Assembly: GCF_016767715.1 (NCBI RefSeq)
Contig: NZ_CP050145.1
Span: forward strand, 1,240,001-1,304,000
Source: Mycobacteroides chelonae
Lineage (GTDB): Bacteria > Actinomycetota > Actinomycetes > Mycobacteriales > Mycobacteriaceae
DNA: 64,000 nucleotides
Reading direction: 5' to 3'
The notes under the pieces were generated by a model that worked only from the letters and a program-made list of their open reading frames with translations, was not told the DNA's origin and ran no database searches. A program made the translations under genes and the position numbers. Shown one piece after another: positions 46,142-53,473 of this stretch. Position 1 is the stretch's first letter. The number at the start of each line of letters is the position of its first letter.

Positions 46142-47275
46142 TACGTCCGACATGGCATCGCGCCACACCTCCTTGTCGTGTCTCCTCACTGCTGGCACGC
46201 CTGAGATCAACGCATTGAAATGTGTGTCGGCGACGGCGTACCGATCGCGAAGTGCGACGTAGCGATCTCGTCCGGGGTTGCAAGCATTGATATCGTGGAC
46301 GACTTTTTGCAGCTGGTTTAGGTGATGCATTCGTTCGAGATTTGCAGATGGGGGGAGCGGGCCGCCGCGAATCACATCGGCCTGCGCGCTGTTCCATTTG
46401 ACGATCTGGTCGGCGGTGTCGCGGCGAAGAATCGCATGGATATTTCCCTGGGTGACGTACTCGGCTTGGCGTCGGATGCCCGGATCAGAGTCGATGTGAA
46501 ACGAGCTCGCTTTCGGGTCGAAGGTCTTTTGGGCGCGGTGCCACCCAGTGCCGACGGTATCGGCGCCTGCTGCGACCGCCGGAAGCCCGGCATAGTCGGA
46601 GTAGCCGACGATTACTCGAGATCGCCGAGACAGGGAGCGCACAGTGCGGCAAAGCCCAACGAAGGCCGCGACATCCGTGAGGTCGGGCTCGGAGTCAATG
46701 ACGACTTCATTGGCGACGGTGACCACCCATACTTTGGCACGCAGGGTTGCGAGGCTGCCAACGTATCCATCGAGATCGGGGCCGGACGCCCAAAACTGTC
46801 TCGTACCGACCAGCGACTGCCACGTGCCTGGCGCGAGGCCACTAGCAATTCGCCCTATGTCGAGAGCGATGGTGGCCTCGGACGACACAGGAGTTGAAAG
46901 CTGAACGGTCGGGGCTAACGACGGCGCTTGCAGGCTTGCCTGAACCTGAAACACGCGCTCGACGTGGGCTGTGCGCGTGCTCACCTTCGAAAGGTCCATG
47001 TCGCCAGTTGGCCACAGGTCCCACTGGTCGTAGAACTCTAGTTTGTTCGTGCTCGGTAACAGCCTTGCGTGTGTCATGGGGTCGAACACGAAAGTGCTAC
47101 TGAGGTCTTGCATGTCGTCAGCAAGCGTGGCGGCGTTCGGGTGTCGATCTTCTGCGATGCGCGGCGTTGAGAACGGGGTAGCGATGATGCCATCGGCGAA
47201 GCCCGACGACACCGCCGTCGTTGCCCATTTTCTGTGTCCGACTACCCGACTGTCATGGATAAGTACGCCGCTCAT
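46109..47275 (-). CDS. Unknown protein, partner of the kinase at 47272
   Basis: This 388-residue protein has no family I recognise. The middle has a beta-alpha pattern (KVWVVTVANEVV, FVGLCRTVRSLSRRSRVIVGYSDYAGLPAVAAGADTVGTGWHRA), as in a TIM-type barrel with a sugar-, phosphate- or nucleotide-binding end. The C-terminal part is helical (LERMHHLNQLQKVVHDINA and VWRDAMSDVLEAYAAGEGF). Its start overlaps the kinase stop (ATGA), so the two are coupled. It may be a kinase substrate or effector. The region has lower GC than the flanking genes. Confidence 0.75.
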   Translation of the reverse strand: MSGVLIHDSRVVGHRKWATTAVSSGFADGIIATPFSTPRIAEDRHPNAATLADDMQDLSSTFVFDPMTHARLLPSTNKLEFYDQWDLWPTGDMDLSKVSTRTAHVERVFQVQASLQAPSLAPTVQLSTPVSSEATIALDIGRIASGLAPGTWQSLVGTRQFWASGPDLDGYVGSLATLRAKVWVVTVANEVVIDSEPDLTDVAAFVGLCRTVRSLSRRSRVIVGYSDYAGLPAVAAGADTVGTGWHRAQKTFDPKASSFHIDSDPGIRRQAEYVTQGNIHAILRRDTADQIVKWNSAQADVIRGGPLPPSANLERMHHLNQLQKVVHDINACNPGRDRYVALRDRYAVADTHFNALISGVPAVRRHDKEVWRDAMSDVLEAYAAGEGF

Positions 47276-48129
47276 GAGTTGTCCCCCCGAATCCTGCGAA
47301 TTTCTCCGAACAGCTCCGTGCCATCAAGGTATCGCCTGGCAGGCTGCTTGTTGAGGCACTCATTGACGACTCGTCGGAGGTCGTTTGACAGGTCGGCCCG
47401 GTGGTCGTGAAGATCAGGGCAGGACTGGTCGCGCAACCGGTTGAAGTACTCGTCGCCACTCGCACCGACCTGGATTGGTAGGACGCCCGTGAGGGCTCTG
47501 AATGTCAACACGCCAAGCACGAAAACATCACTCGCAGGGAGGGGTTTTCCTCCTGGTACGTGCTCGGGTGACATGAACCCCGCAGTGCCCGGTTGGAAGA
47601 CACCCGTTAGTGCGGTCTTCTCGAGATGCCGCGCCAGACCAGGGTCCATGAGTACGAAACGGTCTTCATCGGTCAGCCGGACGTTACCCGGAGAAAGGTC
47701 TCGGTGTACGACCGACAGTTCGTGGCAGGCGCTCAGGCCGAGTGCGCCATCGGTGAGGAGCTGCCACGCTCGGTCCTCAGTCCAGGGTGGGTCGAGATTA
47801 GCCGACAGGTCACTTCCAGACAGCCGTTCTTCTGCCCAGCAGATGGCATCTGGCTTGTTACCAACTTCAACGGCGTCGGTAAGTACTCGTACAACGTGAG
47901 GTGAGTCAACCGCGCCCAACAGGTCAACTTCGCGAACAGCACGTCTGATCACTTCGAGGCCGCTAGGACCGTCGGGCACGATCACAATCTTCGCGACAGC
48001 GGGGGCGCCTGCGAGTGTGCCGCTCAAAACGATCTTCTGGCCGCCTGTAGTCAGCGGTTTTACGTCCTCCAGTCCGAGGCGGTCAGCAGCATCGGTGATG
48101 AGTTCGCGTGCCGACATGATCTCCCCCAT
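47272..48129 (-). CDS. Serine/threonine protein kinase
   Basis: This 285-residue Hanks-type kinase has the catalytic lysine in AVAKIV (about K47), the alpha-C Glu in REVDLLG (about E67), HRDLSPGN (142-149), DPG in place of DFG (162-164), SPEH in place of APE, and the F-helix Asp about D201. The glycine loop is short (TTGGQK). There is no membrane helix or PASTA domain, so it is soluble. A GGAGGG precedes the ATG at 48129; an ATG at 48183 would overlap an upstream ORF. It is coupled to the next gene. Confidence 0.88.
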   Translation of the reverse strand: MGEIMSARELITDAADRLGLEDVKPLTTGGQKIVLSGTLAGAPAVAKIVIVPDGPSGLEVIRRAVREVDLLGAVDSPHVVRVLTDAVEVGNKPDAICWAEERLSGSDLSANLDPPWTEDRAWQLLTDGALGLSACHELSVVHRDLSPGNVRLTDEDRFVLMDPGLARHLEKTALTGVFQPGTAGFMSPEHVPGGKPLPASDVFVLGVLTFRALTGVLPIQVGASGDEYFNRLRDQSCPDLHDHRADLSNDLRRVVNECLNKQPARRYLDGTELFGEIRRIRGDNS

Positions 48130-48179
48130 ATACCCTCCCGCCCGGGCAATGTGAACCCGGCAAAGTATCGACCAGCGAA

Positions 48180-48290
48180 TCATATCGGGCGCGGATCACC
48201 GTAGGGGGGAACCTGCGTGATGCGTCGGCCTGACGGTTCGCCAGCGGCCCGGCTGTCGTCCAGGAGGCGCCGGTGCAAGTGCTCGTCCAT
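48180..48290 (-). CDS. Small ORF upstream of the kinase (36 residues)
   Basis: MDEHLHRRLLDDSRAAGEPS and a Pro-rich end (VPPYGDPRPI). Its third-position GC is high, as in real genes here, and its TGA overlaps an ATG at 48183 that is in the kinase frame. It was read by hand. It may be a leader gene, or random. Confidence 0.35.
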   Translation of the reverse strand: MDEHLHRRLLDDSRAAGEPSGRRITQVPPYGDPRPI

Positions 48291-48295
48291 CGCTG

Positions 48296-48457
48296 TCACC
48301 CGTGTTGGTGAACTGCGTTCACCTCGCGAGCCACGTGGATGAAAGCGGCTCGACTCTCATTTCGATTGTCCCCGATAGCACTGATGTCAACATGTAGTGA
48401 TTCATGGTCACCGTAGAGATTTGTGACAACCGAGGCGGAATCTAGTGCCGACAGCAT
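48296..48457 (-). CDS. Small ORF upstream of the kinase (53 residues)
   Basis: The product begins MLSALDSASVVTNLYGDHES and continues with HVDISAIGDNRNESRAAFIHV and a short tail. It lies on the same strand as, and five bases ahead of, the 36-residue ORF. Third-position GC is near 50 percent, like the kinase region. It may be a remnant of a longer gene or a short accessory gene. No homologue is known to me. Confidence 0.3.
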   Translation of the reverse strand: MLSALDSASVVTNLYGDHESLHVDISAIGDNRNESRAAFIHVAREVNAVHQHG

Positions 48458-48461
48458 CTGA

Positions 48462-48842
48462 TCACCCGATGGGTTCGATCCACTGAGTGCGGGATGGTCC
48501 GGCTTCGAAGGGTTCGCCGAAGTACTGCGTTTCGCGGATCACCTCGCCGTCTTCGAACTCCATGATGCTCACAACATGAAAGGGCTGTGCGTCGTACGTC
48601 GCGACTAGCTCGCTGACCCACAGATCGCCACCACCGGTTATCCGTCGCACAGTGAACCGTTTCCTGTTCGGTTGAGCTTCACGCGAGGCTTGAATGTTGG
48701 CGCGGCCACGAATTCGCTCACCAGACTGCGGGTACTCGAGAACCGCATCATCTCGATAGACACGATGCTCCGCGTCGAAGTCGTTCGCGTCGGAGGCTGC
48801 CCAGTGGGCTTCCAGCGCACCTCGCGGATCCGTGTCAGTCAT
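48462..48842 (-). CDS. NTF2-like / SnoaL-like protein
   Basis: This 126-residue SnoaL-type domain shows LEAHWAASDANDFDAEHRVYRDDAVLEYPQSGERIRG, then FTVRRITGGGDLWVSELVATYDAQPFHVVSIMEFEDG. The ATG at 48842 overlaps the VOC gene by eight bases and has a GGAGG-type sequence ahead. Its role is unknown; family members bind or isomerise small molecules. Confidence 0.85.
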   Translation of the reverse strand: MTDTDPRGALEAHWAASDANDFDAEHRVYRDDAVLEYPQSGERIRGRANIQASREAQPNRKRFTVRRITGGGDLWVSELVATYDAQPFHVVSIMEFEDGEVIRETQYFGEPFEAGPSRTQWIEPIG

Positions 48843-49221
48843 GGAGGCCCTTCTCTGAATCGTAGAACTGGACGAGGCAGAACTCATTTCCTTCGGGATC
48901 GAGCATCATGAGCGTCACGCCCTCGTCATAGTCATGACGCTCGCCGGACCACGCCCCGCCGAGGCGCTCGACTTGAGTGCGCGCAGCATCGATGTCGTCG
49001 ACTTCAACGTCGAGATGAAGCCGCACCTTCGAGGTCTTCGCCTCCGGTACACGCTGAAAGGTGAGTCGCGGTTGATTGCCGGTGCGTGTGCCCAGCGTGG
49101 CCCATCCCGGATCGTCACCGTGCTCGGCGGTGGGTGCGAGGGCCAGGAGTGCACCCCAGAACGACGAGAGCCGCGCAGGGTCCGCACAGTCGATCGTGAG
49201 CCCCATCCAACGATTCGTCAC
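48835..49221 (-). CDS. VOC-superfamily (glyoxalase-like) protein
   Basis: This 128-residue VOC protein has WMGLTIDCADPARLSSFWGALL, then VRLHLDVEVDDIDAARTQVERLGG and MMLDPEGNEFCLVQF. The motif set is that of glyoxalase/bleomycin-resistance-like proteins, with few metal residues clear. The GTG at 49221 starts it. It is translationally tied to the NTF2-like gene. Confidence 0.87.
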   Translation of the reverse strand: MTNRWMGLTIDCADPARLSSFWGALLALAPTAEHGDDPGWATLGTRTGNQPRLTFQRVPEAKTSKVRLHLDVEVDDIDAARTQVERLGGAWSGERHDYDEGVTLMMLDPEGNEFCLVQFYDSEKGLHD

Positions 49222-49300
49222 CAGCCCATTGTTGACCGACCAACCGGAGTTGTCGCATAAACCCGGGCACTTCGTGGTGTGTCGGACAATCTGCCGCGCG

Positions 49301-50824
49301 TTAGTCCTGCACGTAGGACACGACCGCCATCATTCCGGCTTCGCCGTGATAGATGTTGTGGCAGTGGGTAAGCCACTGCCCGGGATTGTCGGCATCGAAG
49401 TCCACCTCGACGGTCTTCATGGGGGCGACGAGGACCGTGTCTTTGCGGGCGCGGTACGTCCCCTTCGCATCTCGGACCGAGAAGGTGTGCCCGTGGAGAT
49501 GCATGGGGTGGAACATCATCGAGTCATTGACGAAACGTAGCCGTGCCCGTTGGCCCTCACGTACGGGCAGCCCGTCGCGTGGATCGTAGGTCTTGCCGTT
49601 GATGGTCCAGGTGTACTTGCCGACGGGACCGGCCAACCGCACATCGTGAACGATGTCCGTGTTGCGCTGGCTCAGTTGAACCTCGGGGGCAGCGCTGAGT
49701 GTCGCGGTGTCCAGTGGCACCTGGGACTTCATCAGCATCGCGGCATCTTCGGCGCGCCCGCGCACCGCGGTATCTCCGGAACGCAGAATCAGTTGGGCGA
49801 AGCCATCTTTCCCTTCCGGCACTGCCACGAGCGGCACCGACGAACCCGGGATGGTGACGACGGCATCGACTCGCTCGCCCATGGTCACCAGGATGGTGTC
49901 GGCCTGGAAGGGCTGCACCGGGAAGCCGTCGGTGTGGGTAACCGTCATCGGCACGCCGGGAATGCTGACCCGGAACGCCGTATCGCCGCCGGCGTTGACG
50001 ATGCGCAACCGCACCCGCTGTCCGGCGGGATACGTAGTGGCCTGCGGATCGGCAGCCACCCGCCCATTGATCAGATAGTGGGGGTACTTCACATCGCCGG
50101 CGTCCATCCCCAGCGGCGCGGTCGGGTCAGATCCCATGCCTCCCATCATCGAATGATCCATCGGGGGCATGCCCTTGGCGCGTAGCCCTTCGAGCACCTG
50201 GTCGGGATCGGTACCGGTGCCGTCGATCCAGTCATCGAGCGCCACCACCAACTCCTCGTCGTACTCGGTGCGCTCATCGGGGTCCTCGATGATCAGCGGC
50301 GCGTACAGTCCGCGATCGATCTGTGTACCGACATGGGGGTGGAACCAGTACGTCCCCGCGTGAGGCACCGCGAACTCATAATCGAACACTCCGGTGGGCG
50401 GTATTTCCGGCTGGGTGAGGCCGGGCACGCCGTCCATATCGTTGCGCAGGGCGAGCCCGTGCCAGTGCACGGTGGTGGGCGCCGGGAGATTGTTGACAGT
50501 TTGCACCCGCAGGATTTCACCCTTTCGAACACGGATCTCCTGGCCGGGTACCCGCCCTCCGTATGCCCACGTCTGCACCTGGGTGCCGGCGAGGTCGAGC
50601 TGAGTGGGCCCGGCGTTCAGAGCGAACTGTCTGATCGCGGCCCCTTGGGGTCGCCGGGCCGCTTCTACTGCGGCGACTCGGGCTGAATCAGGTGTAACGC
50701 GTTGTGGTGTCGCGGTTCCGGAGGGGCTCCTGGTGCAGGACGCGAGAAACCCGGCTGCGGCCACGGTCATGCCCAGACGGAGGAGCTCGCGGCGGCCAAG
50801 CAGTGGTGAATTGCCCGTTGTCAT
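49301..50824 (-). CDS. mmcO: Multicopper oxidase MmcO-like, lipoprotein exported by Tat
   Basis: This 507-residue oxidase has a twin-arginine signal (RRELLRLG) and a lipobox (FLASC), then copper-binding motifs HWHGL, WFHPHVG, HPMHLHGHTF and HCHNIYHGEAGMM. M. tuberculosis MmcO (Rv0846c) oxidises Cu(I) and protects from copper outside the membrane. A copper-type RicR box lies 12 bases ahead of the ATG. It is divergent from LpqS-like genes, as in M. tuberculosis. Confidence 0.95.
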   Translation of the reverse strand: MTTGNSPLLGRRELLRLGMTVAAAGFLASCTRSPSGTATPQRVTPDSARVAAVEAARRPQGAAIRQFALNAGPTQLDLAGTQVQTWAYGGRVPGQEIRVRKGEILRVQTVNNLPAPTTVHWHGLALRNDMDGVPGLTQPEIPPTGVFDYEFAVPHAGTYWFHPHVGTQIDRGLYAPLIIEDPDERTEYDEELVVALDDWIDGTGTDPDQVLEGLRAKGMPPMDHSMMGGMGSDPTAPLGMDAGDVKYPHYLINGRVAADPQATTYPAGQRVRLRIVNAGGDTAFRVSIPGVPMTVTHTDGFPVQPFQADTILVTMGERVDAVVTIPGSSVPLVAVPEGKDGFAQLILRSGDTAVRGRAEDAAMLMKSQVPLDTATLSAAPEVQLSQRNTDIVHDVRLAGPVGKYTWTINGKTYDPRDGLPVREGQRARLRFVNDSMMFHPMHLHGHTFSVRDAKGTYRARKDTVLVAPMKTVEVDFDADNPGQWLTHCHNIYHGEAGMMAVVSYVQD

Positions 50825-50835
50825 GATGCTATGTA

Positions 50836-50850
50836 TACCCCGTAGGGGTA
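50836..50850. promoter_or_regulatory. RicR-type copper box between mmcO and the LpqS-like genes
   Basis: TACCC-CGTAG-GGGTA fits the RicR consensus exactly, and the extended palindrome ATACCCC-GTA-GGGGTAT (50835-50851) is perfect. It serves the mmcO gene and the divergent plus-strand operon. RicR is a Cu(I)-responsive repressor of this kind of locus. Confidence 0.88.
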
Positions 50851-50881
50851 TTTAAAGCGAATCGCGTGCTACGGTCGGGGT

Positions 50882-50968
50882 GTGTTGCCGTCCAGTGGTG
50901 AACTGCAACCGGTGTGGCGGGTCCGCGTCGTGTCGGGTGCCCGTGTCCTGGCCGAGGCGACGTGGTGA
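50882..50968 (+). CDS. Candidate 28-residue leader peptide ahead of the LpqS-like gene
   Basis: A GTG at 50882 lies six bases after TACGGT (50870-50875), in the leaderless position. The frame runs 28 codons and its TGA overlaps the next gene's GTG by four bases (GTGA at 50965-50968). This suggests translational coupling. The peptide has no Cys or His run, so it is not an obvious copper sensor. It may be an attenuation leader or chance. Confidence 0.4.
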   Translation: MLPSSGELQPVWRVRVVSGARVLAEATW

Positions 50969-51369
50969 AAATCAGGGGTTCGTCGGGATCTCGATGGATA
51001 GCCGTGTTTGTCGCAGGCGTGATCGCCGCACTGCCGGTACTGCATTGCACGGTGATGGCCGATGCGGCGCTCCCGGTCGCTTCGCACCAGCTCGCTGCGT
51101 CCGCGTCTGACGCGGTTGAGGGTGTGGGCCAGCACATCGGCCGGGCCTCCCAGGACTTCACCAGCCAGATCTTCGATGTGATCGCCGGAAAAGTCCGATC
51201 CGGTAACGCATTCCGAATGCTATGGGCGGCGGCGCTGGTCGTGACCCTGGCTGTTTCGCTGCTCCCTTTGCGGGTGGTGGTCACACGCGCGCCGCCGCGT
51301 CGTCCTGCGTGTGTCACGGTCGTTGGCGGCAGGGCCCGTCTGCATCAGATCTGCGTGAGTCGGCGCTGA
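50965..51369 (+). CDS. LpqS-like small membrane or secreted protein, member 2
   Basis: This 134-residue protein has an N-terminal hydrophobic segment with VIAALPVLHC, then a hydrophilic helix, a second helix (MLWAAALVVTLAVSLLPLRVVV) and a C-terminal end LHQICVSRR. That end matches the end of LpqS (FCLARR in Rv0847). LpqS is a copper-induced lipoprotein of unknown role. The GTG at 50965 overlaps a possible leader ORF. It is in the mmcO divergon. Confidence 0.78.
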   Translation: MKIRGSSGSRWIAVFVAGVIAALPVLHCTVMADAALPVASHQLAASASDAVEGVGQHIGRASQDFTSQIFDVIAGKVRSGNAFRMLWAAALVVTLAVSLLPLRVVVTRAPPRRPACVTVVGGRARLHQICVSRR

Positions 51370-51460
51370 TGAATCCCTTGCGGCGGATATGTCCTGCTGC
51401 CGCATACGGCTGTCAGTGAAGACTCGCCACACCGAAGTGGCGCAGACGTTGGGAATCGTT

Positions 51461-51838
51461 ATGTACGGACGCCTCATCTTCCACCGCCTCGGCGGCCTCT
51501 GTGTGGCCGCGGCCGCTGCTGGTGCACTCATGGCTGTTGGCACGCCGCGTGCCGACGCCGGTCCCAAGAACCATGGGAACGCCGACGTTGTCATCACGTC
51601 CCTGAAGGCCCGGGGAGACAAGGTCGTCATCAATCGGCGCGGCAGCGCACCGCTGAGCGAGTGCGTTGCGACCTCCGTGCGCGAGGGGCGGTCGGAGTAC
51701 CGCTGGCAGCGCATCCGTGTGGCCGATCCCACCAGTCCGCTGGTCCAGGTGCTGGACTACCGGGTCATGCATGTCAGCGTTGAGTGCTGGCCACAGTTAG
51801 ATAGCGATCAGGTCACATACCCCATGAGGGTATGTTAA
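51461..51838 (+). CDS. Small secreted protein, two-cysteine family, member 3
   Basis: This 125-residue protein has a signal peptide (LGGLCVAAAAAGALMAVGTPRADA) and the mature pattern VVITSLKARGDKVVINRRGSA, LSECVATSVREG and VMHVSVEC. The C-terminal 20 residues after VEC are extra relative to the two paralogues. A RicR box is inside its last codons. Its function is unknown; placement in the copper block suggests a role with copper. Confidence 0.83.
   Translation: MYGRLIFHRLGGLCVAAAAAGALMAVGTPRADAGPKNHGNADVVITSLKARGDKVVINRRGSAPLSECVATSVREGRSEYRWQRIRVADPTSPLVQVLDYRVMHVSVECWPQLDSDQVTYPMRVC
51818..51832. promoter_or_regulatory. RicR-type copper box ahead of lpqS
   Basis: TACCC-CATGA-GGGTA, with extended arms CATACCC and GGGTATG. 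It lies 25 bases ahead of the lpqS ATG and just above its TAACCT -10 box (51846-51851). It overlaps the 3' end of the secreted peptide gene. Confidence 0.88.
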
Positions 51839-51857
51839 ATCGTGCTAACCTCGCGTC

Positions 51858-52280
51858 ATGCTGACCGGAGCGCGCCGCACGAGTCGCCGTGGGCGGCTGT
51901 GGCTGGTCGCGGTCCTCGTCGCAACGGTCGCGACCCTGCCGGTCTTGCACTGTGTCTCCGTCGGTCATGGTGGCGGCGAGGCGCCGCACCATAAGGCGAC
52001 GCACGCCGCACTCCAGGGGCACGGGCCATCGGCTACCCATGCGCACCTCGACAACGCGGTCCACGAGATGGCATGTCAGACCGCGGACGGGCTGGTCGCA
52101 CTGGCCCGGGGTTTCAATCCACTGCGGATTCTCTTCGTGCTGGCCGCGTTTGCTCTCGCCATGTTGGTGTTCCAGCCCGTGGCTGCCCAACTCTCGCGCG
52201 GTCCACCACGTGCTATCGGTTATCACGGGGCCCGAACGGGCCGCGACATTCTCACCAAACTCTGCGTCATTCGGCGCTGA
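51858..52280 (+). CDS. lpqS: LpqS (Rv0847-like), copper-responsive small protein
   Basis: This 140-residue protein has a hydrophobic N-terminus with TLPVLHC, a His-rich linker ([20 protein letters not shown]) able to bind copper, a second membrane segment and the end [15 protein letters not shown], much like LpqS of M. tuberculosis. A TAACCT box six bases before the ATG marks a leaderless mRNA under the RicR box. The genes cysK2 and an MFS carrier follow, as in Rv0847-Rv0849. Confidence 0.87.
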   Translation: MLTGARRTSRRGRLWLVAVLVATVATLPVLHCVSVGHGGGEAPHHKATHAALQGHGPSATHAHLDNAVHEMACQTADGLVALARGFNPLRILFVLAAFALAMLVFQPVAAQLSRGPPRAIGYHGARTGRDILTKLCVIRR

Positions 52281-52372
52281 TCGGCCCCTCGGGCAAAGCG
52301 GAGTTCCGCCATGCCCGCACGCCGTCATCAGCTTCCCGGCCGCGCCGTGCGGCCCCCACGCAGGGATTCTCA

Positions 52373-53473
52373 ATGAACAACAGCATTGCTCTGTCATCTC
52401 GTCGTAGCTGCACACACCTAGGGCCTAAGTTCCACGACCCCAACACGCTGGTGGGCAACACCCCGGTGCTGTGGGTATCGGAGCCGTTCGCGACGCCGGG
52501 CACCGGCTTCTGGGCCAAGCTCGAAGGTCATAACCCCAACGGCATGAAAGACCGGCCCGCGCTGCACATGATCGAACAGGCCAGGGCGCGCGGAGAACTC
52601 AAGCCCGGTGCCATGATCGTCGAATCAACCAGCGGGACGCTGGGGCTGGGACTGGCGCTGGCCGGAATCATCTACCGGCACCCGGTCACCCTCGTCACCG
52701 ATCCGGGCCTGGAGCCCATCGTGCGCAGCATGTTGACCGCCTACGGCGCTCGGGTCGAGATCGTCACAGAACCACATCCGATCGGAGGATGGCAGCAGGC
52801 GCGTAAGGATCGTGTCGCAGAAATACTTGCCGCCGAAACGGATTCGTGGTGCCCCGATCAGTATCAGAACCCCGACAATGTCGATGCCTACCGCGGGCTC
52901 GCGGAAGAACTGATCGACCAGCTCGGAACAGTGGATACCCTGGTCTGCTCGGTGGGAACCGGCGGACATTCCTCGGGTGTGGGACGTGTACTGCGGGAAC
53001 ATAATCCGGACCTGCGACTGGTAGGGGTCGACACCATCGGCTCCACGATTTTCGGGCAGCCCGCCAGCTCACGCCTGATGCGCGGTCTCGGGTCGAGCAT
53101 CTATCCGGGCAATGTCGACTACGCCGCATTCGACGAAGCGCATTGGGTGGCACCGAATGAGGCCGTCTGGGCGGCCCGGACGCTGGCCGCTGCGTACCAC
53201 GCCAGCGGCGGGTGGAGCGTCGGGGCAGTGGCATTGGTCGCGGGGTGGGTGGCACGGACATCGGCTCCCGGATCCCGTGTCGCGGCGATCTTCCCCGACG
53301 GTCCGATGCGCTACCACGGCACCATCTACGATGACGATTACTGCCGCAGCCACGATCTGTTGGACCGTCCACCGGCGCAGGATCCTGACGTGATCGACGA
53401 TCCGTCGGATCGGGTAGTGGACCGATGGACCAGGCTGACCCGCGTGATCGACCCAATCGGGAGAATGGCGTGA
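52373..53473 (+). CDS. cysK2: S-sulfocysteine synthase-like CysK2 (Rv0848-like)
   Basis: This 366-residue PLP enzyme of the cysteine synthase family has GNTPVLWV, the PLP lysine in [10 protein letters not shown] (about K59), [12 protein letters not shown] and [10 protein letters not shown]. The protein lacks the ASNG-type sequence of O-acetylserine sulfhydrylases, in line with CysK2, which makes S-sulfocysteine. The ATG at 52373 was chosen. Its GTGA overlap with the MFS gene shows one operon under the copper box. Confidence 0.93.
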   Translation: MNNSIALSSRRSCTHLGPKFHDPNTLVGNTPVLWVSEPFATPGTGFWAKLEGHNPNGMKDRPALHMIEQARARGELKPGAMIVESTSGTLGLGLALAGIIYRHPVTLVTDPGLEPIVRSMLTAYGARVEIVTEPHPIGGWQQARKDRVAEILAAETDSWCPDQYQNPDNVDAYRGLAEELIDQLGTVDTLVCSVGTGGHSSGVGRVLREHNPDLRLVGVDTIGSTIFGQPASSRLMRGLGSSIYPGNVDYAAFDEAHWVAPNEAVWAARTLAAAYHASGGWSVGAVALVAGWVARTSAPGSRVAAIFPDGPMRYHGTIYDDDYCRSHDLLDRPPAQDPDVIDDPSDRVVDRWTRLTRVIDPIGRMA

